Below are positions 45,386 to 56,658 of a stretch of DNA of 64,000 nucleotides, in pieces. Position 1 is the first letter of the stretch; each line of letters starts with the position of its first letter. Made by a program: the position numbers and the translations under genes. The notes beneath the pieces were generated by a model. It did not search any database and was not told the origin of the DNA. It worked only from the letters and a program-made list of their open reading frames with translations. Source of the stretch: Benincasa hispida (taxonomy: Eukaryota > Streptophyta > Magnoliopsida > Cucurbitales > Cucurbitaceae); NCBI RefSeq assembly GCF_009727055.1, contig NC_052354.1, positions 37,500,543 through 37,564,542 on the forward strand. The letters run 5' to 3'.

Positions 45386-46014
45386 GTGATGTTAGTTGAA
45401 GAACTTACTGCTAATCTTATCAGTATTAGTCAATTATGTAATCAAGGGTTGAATATCAATTTCACTAGAGATAGATGCATTATTACAAATGATGCTAGAG
45501 AACTTGTTATGACATGTACTCGCTCTTCTGATAATTTTTATTTATGGTCTCCTAATGATTCTTCTCAAGTTTGTCACCTATCCCAACAAAAGGAGGCAAA
45601 TTTGTGGTATAAACAGTTGAGTCATATAAGCATGAAGACAATTGAAAAAGATATGTCAAAGAACGCTATAACTGGCCTCCCTCCAGTGGCACTATCTGTG
45701 GTGATTGTCAAGCTAGTAGGTTCATGTGCCTCATCAACAAGTATATATTATACTACCTCAAATCGCATTTTGGAACTACATCATTTGAACCTTATGGGTC
45801 TTATGCAAACTGAAAGCCTTGGTGGAAAAAGGTATATTGTATGTATTGATGATTACTTGAAATACACTTGGTGCACTTTCTTCATTACAAATCTAAAACC
45901 TTCACTATTTTGCAAGCCCTGTGCATTCAAGTTCAAAGAAAAAAAATTGAATATGATTCGCATTAGAAGTGATCATGGCCGATAATTTGAAAATCCTCAG
46001 TTCAATGAGTTCTG
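45386..46014 (+). pseudogene. SR1 GAG-pre-integrase and integrase core, N-terminal
   Basis: Open plus-strand frame. LVEELTANLISISQLCNQGL precedes the pre-integrase zinc region (ANLWYKQLSHISMKTIEK, where the expected GH is SH). The integrase core follows as LELHHLNLMGLMQTESLGG, YIVCIDDYLKYTWCTFF and MIRIRSDHGR, with the second catalytic aspartate present. The first aspartate (usual HIDLFGP) reads as HLNL, so it is lost. A stop follows RSDHGR. Cut at 46014 by an L1 solo LTR. Confidence 0.82.
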
Positions 46015-47919
46015 TGTTAGATTAAGGAAGCAAAACATGATCATTAAGCATTCTTATTCATTAATTTTGGCTTCAAGCTCAGCATGCTCATAAACTAAAA
46101 GCAGAGTTTCAACACTAACATTTGAAGTACCTTTAATCACAAACTCCAGCTGCAATCCTCCCTTCCTTTGGATGTGACCACCACAAGGTCTTCCCTACTA
46201 TTCTCTTGGTTTCTTAGATTTAGTTGTGCGACTCAAAACAAGCTTGCATTAGGGAAAGGGGAGGAGAAAGGTTTTCTGGTTTTACTATAAAGAACAATTT
46301 TCTTTAACCTTTAATTTCTCAGAATTCAACAACAATTGCCTGCCCATTCAACTCAAAATTCCATCTTTATATTGCATGACTTTCATGCAACTAAATTTCC
46401 TGCATGCATCACAGCTCATGCTTAAGAAATTTGAATGGAAAGTAATGAGGTATGAGTAAGGTGCTTGAAGAAGTGAGTAGAAAAATCTAACGCTTTTTGG
46501 ATTTTCCAAATTTCCAATACCTTTTATTTCAATTTTTATTTTCAAAATCAAAATTCTTTTCTGTTTTAATTCTAATAATTAAAATTGAAATTTTATTAAT
46601 TTAAAAAAAATAATTCAAATTAATTTTTCTAATAAAAATAATAATCAATAATTAATTAAACAATTTAATCAATTCTAATTAATTTGATATTCAATATTAA
46701 ATTAATTTAACACCTTTTCACCTTCATGAATGGACTCATGAATTTAATATTTAAATCATATTTAAATATTAATCGATTCTCCAATTTCGTTTAATTCCAA
46801 AATTAAACGTGTAATTATATCACATATAATTACTAATTCCCTTAATTCTAATTTGGACGTTTCAAATCAACTTTTCACACAACTCTAAAACTAATCCGTT
46901 TGTGAGCTAGTAGGAGGGCCTAGTAGACCTACAGATCATGGGCTCCAATGATCCGAGATTAATCGGTTAAACTCTTTACACTGAATTAACCCCCATTCGT
47001 TAACTACAGGGTCAATCTACTAAAGTCCGTAGTTGTACTCCCCTAGCTGTAGATATATTGTGTCCACTCAATATAACCATAATTAGTAAGTTAACCCTTC
47101 ATAGGTTGTTCGTAATAACGTTTAGTTCAAAAGGCTGTTTTACACCCAAGATTACTTCTTGTACCTTACGTCCCACTGATCATCTAACGAACAATTGGTT
47201 TGTGATCCGATCATCAAACCGGGTCCCTCTTAGGTCAATGAGAGGGTGGGGCCCCTTGTTCAAGATCCGGAGTCAGCATTTAAGGGAACAATCTCTCTAC
47301 TATCCCTGAAAGCGGGTAGGAGCAAATTCCATCTTGCACCCTATGTCCCTCGCTATCTACCCGATCTTACTCCTAAAATGAGAGGCTTATTGAGTCGGCG
47401 CTGTTGAGGCTCATAGTTAGCTCAAGATTAAGGTCAATTTACCTAGGTCATCGTTGCGAAATAGTTAGTCTAAAATCGTAAACAACGTTATAAAGTAAGA
47501 GTGACTTATTTCGTGGTCTGATCTTGTGCAAACTCATTGCACAAGATGCCCCCACTCCTCATTTCATCAGATGTACGAATTAGGATCACTTCATCTGTAG
47601 CACTTTACAACTTTTTGTAACAACTACAGAGTGGGCTGCATCCGATAACGTTACCAGAATAAGGCACCCAACCTTATTCATATACTATAGACCATTTTGA
47701 CCATTTACTCAAACCTGATCCACTTTTATATCCCCATATAAAGTTCAAGTAGTCATGTAATAGTCATGGATCTTTTAGTTTATTGGATTTATTTCTAAAA
47801 TGAAATAAGAAATTCATATATTCAATACAACTTTATTGAATCAAACTTCAATAACAACTTTATTGATTTATAGAATTAGTTTATTGTTTACAAACCACTT
47901 TAGAACATAAAACCCAACA
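46015..47919 (-). mobile_element. L1-family solo LTR, copy 4 (1905 bp, perfect TSD)
   Basis: It starts TGTTAGATTAAGG and ends AAAACCCAACA, with perfect 5-bp duplications TTCTG at 46010-46014 and 47920-47924. Removal of one duplication rejoins the SR1 integrase. It is the least decayed L1 copy and keeps both TG and CA ends, so it is a good reference for the family. No coding sequence inside. Confidence 0.93.
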
Positions 47920-48615
47920 TTCTGCACTTCTGCTAATATTTATCTTGAGTTCTCAGCCCCATTACTCCTCAGCAAAATAGGATTGTTGAACAAAAGAATC
48001 GAACTTTTCAAGAGATGGCTAGAGCCATGCTCCATGCCAAAAATGTGTCATTTCTCTTCTAAGTTGAGGCTATGAATACTGCTTGCCACATTCACAACCG
48101 TATTGCTCTGTGTTCAGGTTCCTCTAGCACGAATTATGAAATATGGAAGGGGAAGAAACCTAATGTCAAAATTTTCATATATTCGGCAGGAGGTTTTATA
48201 TCTTAGTAGACAGGGACACGAGGAGAAAATGGGATTCTAAATCCAATGAAGGCGTATTTTTGGGCTGCTCCGCAAATAGTAGGGTCTATCGCGTGTACAA
48301 CAAACGTACACGATGTGTCATTGAATTGATAAATTTTGTGATTAACGATGTGTTGGATGGTGTTGTTACTATCCCTAAGTAAGAAGAAAATAGCATGTTA
48401 CCTTTTGTTAACTCAAATGTTTGAGATAAGCCATTTGACAAGTGCTCTAAAACCAGAATGAAAATAGTGAGGATGGCTTGAAGAACATGAAGTCAGTGAA
48501 AAGAAACCCTCAAACAAGGCTCGTAAAAATCATCCCACCTTTAGTATAATAGAAAGTTTAGAATGTGTCTCCAAAAGGAGAAAAGATAAAGTTAACTATT
48601 TTGAGATGATGAGTA
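47920..48615 (+). pseudogene. SR1 integrase, C-terminal part and linker
   Basis: Resumes with EFSAPITPQQNGIVEQKNRT, with the catalytic glutamate (VEQ) present, then FQEMARAMLHAKNVSF, NTACHIHNRIALCSGSSSTN and YEIWKGKKPNVKIF. After several stops it gives CVIELINFVINDVLDG and, last, ECVSKRRKDKVNYFEMM. These are the expected blocks up to the start of the reverse transcriptase, which is absent because a CP LTR starts at 48616. Dead. Confidence 0.82.
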
Positions 48616-49054
48616 TGAAGGAAATCAGACATGAAGATTTCCATGAGCAGCGGAATGATCATTCCAAATTTCATTCAATATTGAACAATAACAACTACAG
48701 TCAAGAAACGAAAACTTACAGGTCATGCACAATACGAAATTATAGCATGCTTTAGATAATCAAGGGATAACAAATGCATACCTTTGAGTGAGGACACCAC
48801 TTATAGGTCATGCACAATACGAAACTTACAGGTCATTTCTCCGAAACCTCGAACTCAATCAAGTTGAATGAGGACACCACCACAATGGTTACCTTGATAT
48901 TCTCGGTGTGAGAATCTAGAAGTGTGGGCTCTGTGTGGACTTGGTCAAAGGTAGAGACTGGAGGAATAATAATCGTGTAGACAATTGAGCAAGTGGGATG
49001 AGAAGAGTCTATCGTATAGACGAATGCTCAATCGTGTAGAAGAAGGTAACCTAT
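48616..49054 (-). mobile_element. CP-family LTR fragment, minus orientation
   Basis: Begins TGAAGGAAATCAGAC, parallel to the CP LTR ends at 32137 and 55392, and carries CGTGTAGACAATTGAGC-type words at 48980-49045. It stops where the AT2 LTR starts; the other half is not on the far side of AT2. Confidence 0.65.
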
Positions 49055-50740
49055 TGATGCGTTATTTTTATGATGTGGAATTATGGATGAAATGTGTTGA
49101 TGGAGTTGCATTGAACACTCAAGTTTTCTCAGCGGAATCCAAGTGTAAACCCCACTGAGTTTCCTGGTAAGTCTAGGGTCAAACTCAGGGACTTGGGAAA
49201 ATAGGTTGCAGTGGTAATTTTTAGGAAAACTTTGCAATAACCAAATAAATAAATAAGTTGTTGGAGTTGTTGTTTGCGGTAATGAAAATAGACAAATGCG
49301 GCGAATTTGAGAAAAGTCTGATTGTGTGATAGATGTACTGAGTATGCGGAAGAATTGGTTGAGAAGGTCTTTAGCTAGCGTTACTTGGGAATGCGTCAGA
49401 CTATGCGATCATGCTACAACCATGCACAACAAGTCATTTTCCAATGCAAATGCGATGCTCCTAAGTTTAGAACACATATGTTGAATGCAAAAGTGTCCAT
49501 AGAGCTTATTCCTAAGTCTTTACTATTTTCCTATGCAGTGATGCAAGATGCATAAAGGCAAGGTTACCGCACACAATCATATCCTATCTCTAGGATGCAT
49601 GCGATGTGTTGATAGCAAACAATACTTATTCCTAAGCTCCTATCTCTTGATTATGCGTTCTAATCTGACTCTCCCTAGCCTAGATTCTGATCTGACCTTC
49701 CCAAGTCTAGATCTTGTCCTTAGACTACCCTCCCAAGTATCTCTAATGGACGAATGAAGAATACATAATACAAGATAATCACATAGAATGAAGATCCCTA
49801 GTTAAGCTAGCTAAGTGCTTCTCAACCCATTCAACAAATTTAGCTACTCATGCGTAAATAACAGAGAGTGAACAGATATAGAAAAGCAAATTCCATTTCT
49901 ATAAATGAGTTAAATACAAACAACAATGGAATATAAAGGTAAAAAGCCTGGTAGCAATCCCTTGCTGACCGAGGCTTTTACACTGGTAATCTCTATTCGG
50001 TTCAAAAGATATTTCTACTTCCGCAGGAGTCGACCCTCTCTTCGATCTTGAAACTTCCAGTGCTCTCCCAAGCTTATCAGAACAATCTGTCGGCACAACC
50101 TCCTTCTCTCGCTTCCGCCTTAAAACAAAAGAAAATCTAAGAGTAAGGCTAAACTATCTAAGGGAAATTCTCTAGCTCTCGAAATTGTTACCTGGTGGAA
50201 CCCCTTTTCTGAAGGATGCCTTTGATATTTATAGAACTTCGGAGTGAAAGGCAGCTTCTCTCCTATGATTTCACGGATGGGATGGCTTTAATTCTCTGAC
50301 TAATGCGCCGAATATTTGTCACCGAAAAGTTGGATGTAGTTATTATCGTTAGCGGCTGTAAACTTAATTAGGATTCGACTGACATCAGCTTTCTGTCCCA
50401 TCGTGTTTAATTATGCCTTTCACCAGATGCGCCCACCAAGTTGCGCCGGCTCTATGCGGAATTCCTTCTTGAGCAGATGTTTGCGAACACAAATCACTGC
50501 AAGGCCTTGCGGCAATGCTACGCTCATCCGCTGATTTCTTATGATCGCTCTTTTCACCTTGTGTCGATGCATATTCTGCATAAAAATACAAAAATCAACT
50601 GTTTCTATGCGATGACCACATGCGACCACAATGTTATGAAGTTAATGCTTTTTGGACGCAATCTCACATATTTTATCAACACAAGTCAGCATTGTTTAAG
50701 AACTTAGTACTATGATAACATGCATTTCTGCCCGTTATCA
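49055..50740 (-). mobile_element. AT2 3' LTR (Athila-like, 1686 bp)
   Basis: In plus reading TGATGCGTT to CCCGTTATCA; on the minus strand it starts TGATAACGGGCAG. It is homologous to the AT1 LTR (13741-15453) along its length, lacking only the adapter. A polypurine tract lies directly beside it at 50741. Confidence 0.88.
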
Positions 50741-50753
50741 CACCTCTAAATTT
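50741..50753 (-). other. AT2 polypurine tract
   Basis: Minus strand AAATTTAGAGGTG directly before the LTR start TGATAACGGG, preceded by GAGGACAAGCATTG. Confidence 0.7.
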
Positions 50754-52190
50754 AAACAATGCTTGTCCTCAAGCATAAGCTAAAGATTTCCTTTAGCAAG
50801 TCGACCGCAATGTTCTTTTCCTAGATTTCTCAAGGGTACTTCATTCAGCTTCTATATACCAAAATTTCCTTAAGTCTTATTCAAGTCTCTTCCTAAAATA
50901 TTTCTAAGACCTAAGGATCGCAAGCTTAACCTTCAAAATGACTTTACTCAATTCCGGAACATCGCATGATTTATTTCAAAAAGAAAACTTTTCCATCGGG
51001 GTGTCAAATGATTTTTTATCCTTGCATATTTCTTGACATTATATTTTTTTTTCTCTCTGACCTTGCGTTAATCCAAGTTCCTTACCTTCGTTTTGGCTTA
51101 CCCCCACGTGTGTTATGCGGACATCCAACTACGAGCAATGCGCTCTTTCTCAGACTAAACTCATACCTACTTTGCAGCGGAGTCGCGGTCATTTATTTGT
51201 GCGTTGATCCTGGCAACTTACTTTCATTTTGGCTTGCCCCCACGTGTGTCATGCGGACATCCCTAAATTTAAAATGCCCTTCACAACTTTAACTCTTATC
51301 AACATGGATTTCTCCATTGCGTTGACAGTGGAGTTGTTATTATCAAAATATATATAAATTTTTTATTTTTAGTATTATTTTCTTAATGCTTTTTGAATGC
51401 TAAAAATATCAAGGTCGAAAACAAATAAATACCTCACCCCCAAATTTAAAATGCGGCAATGTTCCTATTGCCAAAAGATTGAAAGAAGTCATGCGATGTT
51501 CTATGAAAGCTTCGTAAAGAGAGTTTGAAAGAAAACTAACAGACCTCTAACTTTTAGAAATATTTCATAAGGTGACTTTCTAAGATTAAGTTGATTCTAG
51601 TATATATAAAAAAAATAGAAGCATGTTTTTCATCATTGAAATCATAATTGGCAAAAAGATAGCATGCGGTAACTTACTAAATTTATCAATATTAAATGAT
51701 TGCGGTAATCAAAGAGGATGCGATGAAAAAACCTTTAAAAACTAAAATGCGATGCGATAGTGTAAAATTTGAAATAGAGTGAAGGAAGAATAGAACCCCC
51801 CAAATTTGCATTGTCGCTGATGCATCCATCTTCGCAACGATCTATCTTCTTTGGATTACGGTGACAGAATAATATAAGTTGCTTCATCGTGTAGCGCCTC
51901 CGCAATCGTTTGTCGTGGTCGTTGCATAGAAAACATTGAGAGGGTCAACTTATTTTAAACAAAATCATTTATCGCAATCTTTTAGTACAATCGCTTTTTA
52001 TTATTATTATTATTACTATTATTTTTTTTTTTTTGTAGAATAAGAATAAGAAAGCAAACTAGATGTGTGATAATTGATAATACTATGATGATGAAAGTTT
52101 ATGAAGTAATGATGTAAAGAAAGGATATTAAAAAGAGTTACGTCCCTGATGAGGTTGATTCGCTTAATAACTCAGGGACTGCTTATTCCA
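50754..52190 (-). other. AT2 3' internal region, no gene seen
   Basis: Non-coding. Two more polypurine-like cassettes lie at 51433-51447 and 51793-51807 (minus strand AAATTTGGGGGTGAG and AAATTTGGGGGGTTC). A direct repeat of about 36 bp, containing CCCCCACGTGTGT and ATGCGGACATCC, occurs at 51090-51126 and 51227-51262. TTA and T runs lie at 51996-52034. No reverse transcriptase or integrase is found between here and the protease, so they have been deleted. Confidence 0.6.
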
Positions 52191-52713
52191 AGCTAGTCTT
52201 TTCACATCCATGGTGGCTTTTCATTCTTTTCTTTGTCCTCTGGGAGCCTTACTGCCTTAATTCGGAGCTTTTCCCCGTGAATGTTCAATACAATTTCCCC
52301 CTTGCGCACATCAATTTGAGCGCGACCGGTCGAAAGGAATGGTCGTCTCAATATGATGGGCGCATCTTCATCCACTTTACAATCTAAATGACGAAGTCTG
52401 CCGACAAGATGAATTTATCAATTGAGATTGCAACATTTTTCAACTCTCCTTCAGGATATATTCAGAATCTGTCCGCAAGTAGGAGAGTTTCTTTCGTGGG
52501 CGTGAGTATGCCGATATTCAATTGCTTAAATATTGATAGCGGTATTACGTTTATACTCGCCCCAAGATCGCATAGTACCTTGCCACTGTAGGCCCCTCCA
52601 ATAGAGCATGGTATCGTGAAGATTCCTGGGTCGCCCATTTTAGGTGGGATCATAGCATTTTGCGTTGCGGCCACTATTGTGATCTTTTCTTCATCATTTT
52701 GTTTTTCTTTCAA
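52190..52713 (-). pseudogene. AT2 aspartic protease (Athila type)
   Basis: Minus strand 52713-52462: PPKMGDPGIFTIPCSIGG, VLCDLGASINVIPLSIFKQL with the DLGAS active-site variant, and KETLLLADRF. Other frames continue with SIDKFILSADFVILDCKVDE and APIILRRPFLSTGRAQIDVR (usual LGRPFLATG). These complete the Athila retropepsin fold in order. Frameshifts and stops lie near 52460 and 52390. Lost reverse transcriptase should follow. Confidence 0.85.
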
Positions 52714-53265
52714 TCTTTGTGGAGCTGGTGGTAGCTGGACTTCTTCTAATTCAATTCTGAAGGCTTGAGGGTGAACGCCTCTTCGGGGTTCATTTTCTCG
52801 GGCTTTTTTGAACTATAGGTCAATGGGTCCTTGGTTGTTACCACATTCAAGTTGGTCGCAATGGGTTCCTCCCTTACTTCCTCAGTCATGTTGTTGCTTA
52901 GCATGGAAACTGCTAAGCATTATTCCTTCCTGGTACCCCCAGCATTACGAGGAAGCTTAGTTGAGTTCGGCAACGCTCCTTATGGTCTATTTTTCAGCTC
53001 ACTCGCAATTTGTCCTAGCTGAATTTCGAGATTTCTAATGGATGTAGCTTGATTCTGAAGCACTGATTCGTTTTTCTCAATGTACTGCTTCAGCAAGCTC
53101 TCTAAGGACGACGAATACGATGTTTGTTAGCAGCTAGCTTGGCTATGCGCTGGACCGTTTGTTTGCGGGAAAAATCTAGGTGGCCCTTCTCTCTGCATCA
53201 TTAGTTGGAAGTTTTGTTGTTGATTTTTCCACGCAAAATTTGGTTGGTTTCTCCACCCAAGGTTG
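52714..53265 (-). pseudogene. AT2 gag C-terminal part
   Basis: Minus strand from 53265: YNLGWRNQPNFAWKNQQQNF, the conserved Athila motif, then SSSLESLLKQYIEKNESVLQ, SIRNLEIQLGQIASELKNRP and GALPNSTKLPRNAGG. It parallels AT1 at 12204-12700. The capsid part, primer site and 5' LTR are missing; copia leader sequence begins at about 53266. Stops at several points. Confidence 0.82.
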
Positions 53266-53828
53266 TATGTCAACACGTCCTATGGTCTCTATCATTGGTT
53301 CACACCGTGAGATCATTTTGTACTCCCTCGTGGCGCCCTGAGAGTGTCCCTCTTCAGATGGATTTTGTGTAGTTCGTCAAGATCAACATTAACTCCAGAA
53401 ATGGATAGGGTCACTTTAGGTTTTGCCCCAATCGGATTTTTTTCCCTTCAGATTGGCTGTTTGGGGTGGATCTCTAGGGCATAAAATTGTGGATCACACT
53501 TACAGGAGATTGTTAAGTAAGTTAATGATCTCTTGACCAAATCAATGATGGCTAGTCGTTATAGGAACAAGAGTTGTTCTGGTATTAATGACAGGTTGAG
53601 AACTTCTCAATTCAGATGAGGGATAATTGACTTCCTTTAGTTGACTTTTGTCCTAAACCTTTGAAGCGTTATTGCAAAACAAGATGTCAAATGGGGTTCA
53701 TATTAGTTTTGCTAAAACCTTATTGGATGTTGTTTGTTTTACAACGTGTATTTACTTATAACCTAACATAGGTTAATGTGTTTTTCTTTTCAGTAACTCG
53801 TTAGTATTTTTCGTTTAGAGCTTTTAAT
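53266..53828 (+). other. CP copy A: partial 5' leader
   Basis: Matches the leader of copy C (58925-59470). It ends with a pyrimidine tract and CAG at 53791-53793, 35 bases before the gag ATG. A GTAAGT lies at 53517-53522. The 5' part and LTR are missing. Confidence 0.65.
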
Positions 53829-54179
53829 ATGACCGATTACATACAGTGGAAAGAATCGTGTAAGACATATTTCGTGGCAAACGACCTCGAATTTATCATG
53901 GTTGAGGAATGTCCTCAAGTCCAGACCCTTGATGCACTACGAAGTGTTCGTAATGCATATGAGTTGTGGATGAAGGCTAATTCGTTGGCCCGACTTCACA
54001 TTTTGGCTAACATACCTGATGTTTTGACCAAAAGGGTTGAGAACATGGTCATTGCACGCGAGATCATGGACTCGTTGCAGGATTTGTTTGAACGTCAGTT
54101 CTTACTTTTCGAGCATAAAGGGATGGATGACAAAACCAATAGTGTCAGTTGTTCTGACACTGATCCCACTACTTTCTAA
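53829..54179 (+). CDS. CP copy A gag fragment (116-residue open frame)
   Basis: Open from ATG 53829 to a stop at 54177: MTDYIQWKESCKTYFVANDL, EFIMVEECPQVQTLDAL, AYELWMKANSLARLHILA and VENMVIAREIMDSLQDLF. It resembles the first third of copia Gag (UBN2-type), but the usual membrane-proximal N-terminus (NYATWK) is replaced by MTDYIQWK. After FERQFLLFEHKG the frame leaves the family pattern and ends early, so it is a truncated gag. It is duplicated in inverted orientation at 54522-54870. Confidence 0.72.
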   Translation: MTDYIQWKESCKTYFVANDLEFIMVEECPQVQTLDALRSVRNAYELWMKANSLARLHILANIPDVLTKRVENMVIAREIMDSLQDLFERQFLLFEHKGMDDKTNSVSCSDTDPTTF

Positions 54180-54310
54180 AAGAGGAGGAAAGACAGTAAA
54201 TCTGATTTATTAGTCTTGCAGACGTGTTTGGTAGAGAATGATGATTCTGTCTGGATCTTTGATTCGGGTGCTACCAATCATGTCAGTTCCTCTTACAAAG
54301 AATTGTAAAG
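54180..54310 (+). pseudogene. CP copy A protease fragment
   Basis: Plus strand KSDLLVLQTCLVENDDSVWIF followed by DSGATNHVSSSYKEL, the copia protease active site with DSG intact, then a stop. The rest of the protease is deleted. Confidence 0.75.
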
Positions 54311-54521
54311 AGTTTGGAAGAAAACTCCTTGCTGGTATGTGTATCATGCCTCGAAGGCAATATAACAAAGCGACCTTTTACTGGAAAGTGTTATAGAGCC
54401 AAGGAAGCCTTGGAGCTTGTACATTCAGACCTTACTGGTTTGATGAATGTTAGAGCTCGAGGTGGGTATGAATATTTCATCTCTTTCATAGATGATTATT
54501 CAAGATACGGGTATCTCTATC
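54311..54521 (+). pseudogene. CP copy A pre-integrase / integrase fragment
   Basis: Plus strand LEENSLLVCVSCLEGNIT, KRPFTGKCYRAKEALELV, VHSDLTGLMNVRARGG and YEYFISFIDDYSRYGYLYL. It has the first catalytic aspartate (HSDL) of the integrase. It is joined directly to inverted gag sequence at about 54522. Confidence 0.82.
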
Positions 54522-55391
54522 TATTGGTTTTGTCATTCATCCCTCTAAGCTCAAAAGTAAGAATTGACGTTCAAACAATTCTTGCAACGAGTCCATGATC
54601 TCACGTGCAATGACCATATTCTCAACCCTTTTGGCCAAAACATCAGGTATGCTAGCCAATATGTGAATTGGAGCCAATGAATTAGCTTTCATCCACACCC
54701 CATATGCATTACGAACACTTCACGGTGCATCAAGGGTCAGAACTTGAGGACACTTCTAAACCATGACAAACTCGAGGTCGTTTACCAAGAAAAACGTTTT
54801 AACGGCCTCTTTCCACTGTATGAAATCGGTCAAACTAGAGGCATTTAACAGAAAATCAAATATGTTGCTGAAAACAAAAACACATTGACCTACGTTAAGT
54901 TTTAAGCAAATACTCATTGAAAACATACAACATCCAATGCGGTTTAGCAAAACTAACATGATCCCTATGTGACATCTAGTTTCGCAATGACATTTCAAAG
55001 GTTTAGGACAAAATTCGCCGAGGGGTGGTCAATTTATCCCTCCTCTGAATTAAGAAATTCTCAACCAGACATTAATACTATAACAACTATTGCTCCTATA
55101 ATGACTAGCTATCATTGATTTGGTCAATAAATCATTAACTTACTTAACAATTTCCTGTAAGTGTGACCCGTCATTTTAGGCCCTAGAGTTTTGCACCAAC
55201 TAGCCAATCCGAAGGGAAAAATTCCGATTGGGGCATGAACTAAAGTGACCCTATCCATTTCTGGAGTTCACCTTGATATTGACCAACTGCAATAAACCCA
55301 TCCAAAAGAGGACGCTCCCAAGGTGCCACGAGGGAGTATAAGAATGATCTCACGGTGCAAACCAATGAAGGAGATCGCAGGACATGTTGGT
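54522..55391 (-). pseudogene. CP copy B: inverted gag fragment and leader
   Basis: The reverse complement of 54522-55391 aligns with 53275-54140, covering the leader, splice-like CAG (minus strand, 54868-54870) and gag. Gag blocks on the minus strand: LTDFIQWKEAVKTFFLVNDL, EFVMV, then PDVLAKRVENMVIARE and ELFERQFL, with a stop after EFVMV. The leader directly abuts the LTR end at 55391/55392 without a primer site, implying a deletion. Confidence 0.8.
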
Positions 55392-56658
55392 TGAAGGAAC
55401 TCATACACAAGAATACCTATGAGTGGAAGCAAGTCTCTCCGATTTCATTGTGATAGAATTACCGCACATACATTCTAACATGAAAATATGCATTAAAACA
55501 CTAATTACTGGCATGCTTTAACAATTTAATGCAAAAGACCGAGAGAACGTACAAGTTGAAGACTGTCTTCAATCGAACTCGATCGAACGGAAGCGAACTC
55601 CTCACGCTTTTTATCGTCTAGGAAGCAGTCGCCTAGCAGCACCATGGTCGTCTACACAATCAACAGCACAAGAAAAAATAGCAACCGGGGACGACACCAC
55701 CACACGAAGCGCTCGGTATTCTCGGAGTGAGAATCCAAAGGGTGGGCTTGGATGGAATTTTTAGAGGTGAGGAGGAAAAATGATCGTGTAGTACGAACAA
55801 ATAAGTTGGAGATAGTAGAAGACTATTGTATAGTTAGGTGTGCTTGATCATTTAGACCGGGGTACACGATCATATAGGTTTAGCTAAGCGATCGTCTATC
55901 AAAAGGTAAGCCATCGTTTAGTTCTGCTCAGCGCGCTAAGCGATCGTTTAAGAAATCGTGGGTGATCGTTTAGTAATGCAGGTGCGATCGTTTAAGAAGG
56001 CGGGTGCTATCGTATAGGCTCTTAACGCTAAGTGATCGTATACTTTCACACCGTGAGCAAATTTTGCATGTCTCTTTTGTGTCATGTAAAAATGAAAACA
56101 ATTTTCATTTTTATTCTTCAGTTACAAGAACTGAATCGAACTTTCCATTTTCGCACGAATCCAGAGAAATACTCGGCCAATTATCTCATAACCATCTAAT
56201 TAATTAAATAATGAATATAATCATATTATATTCTTAAGCTATAGTTTGATATCATATATCTACTATAGTGTTTTCTCCTCTACTTGATATAAATCATATT
56301 TATATCCAAATTCCTCCAAAATAATGTATCTCATACATTTAGTCAACTATATCATATATAATTAACCAGTTCAATTATATCATATATAATCGAACTCCCT
56401 CTTGTCAATTTGAACATTTCAAACTGACCCAAAAACTGACTCTCAACTTTTATTCAAGCTACCAATGGGACCTTATAAACCTATAGCTCGAAGCTCCAAT
56501 GGTAATTGAGTAGCTGATTATACTATTTAGCCACGAGATTCACCATCCGTTAACTGTCAGGCATTCCACTAAAGACCGGCAGCTGAACTCTTCTTACCAC
56601 AGATATATTTCTGTGTCCATCGGATATAACCAATCATGAGTACGATAAATCTTTACAA
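55392..56658 (-). mobile_element. CP copy B LTR (3' part), minus orientation
   Basis: Begins TGAAGGAACTC. It matches the reverse complement of the 61450-63667 LTR from its end through its middle; the missing part is the LTR's first several hundred bases. It contains a CGATCG array (55790-56045). At about 56659 it joins, head to head, the end part of another CP LTR in plus orientation. Confidence 0.75.
55790..56045. repeat. CGATCG-type array, copy B LTR
   Basis: CGATCGTTTAG, CGATCGTCTAT and decayed relatives occur roughly every 20-40 bases. Confidence 0.8.

Noticed and set aside
51996..52034. TTA/T run as a regulatory element
   Set aside because: Simple sequence in a non-coding transposon region; no further signal.
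53829..54179. Copy A gag as a stand-alone host gene
   Set aside because: Its sequence is a copia Gag fragment flanked by leader and protease of the same element and duplicated in inverted form nearby.
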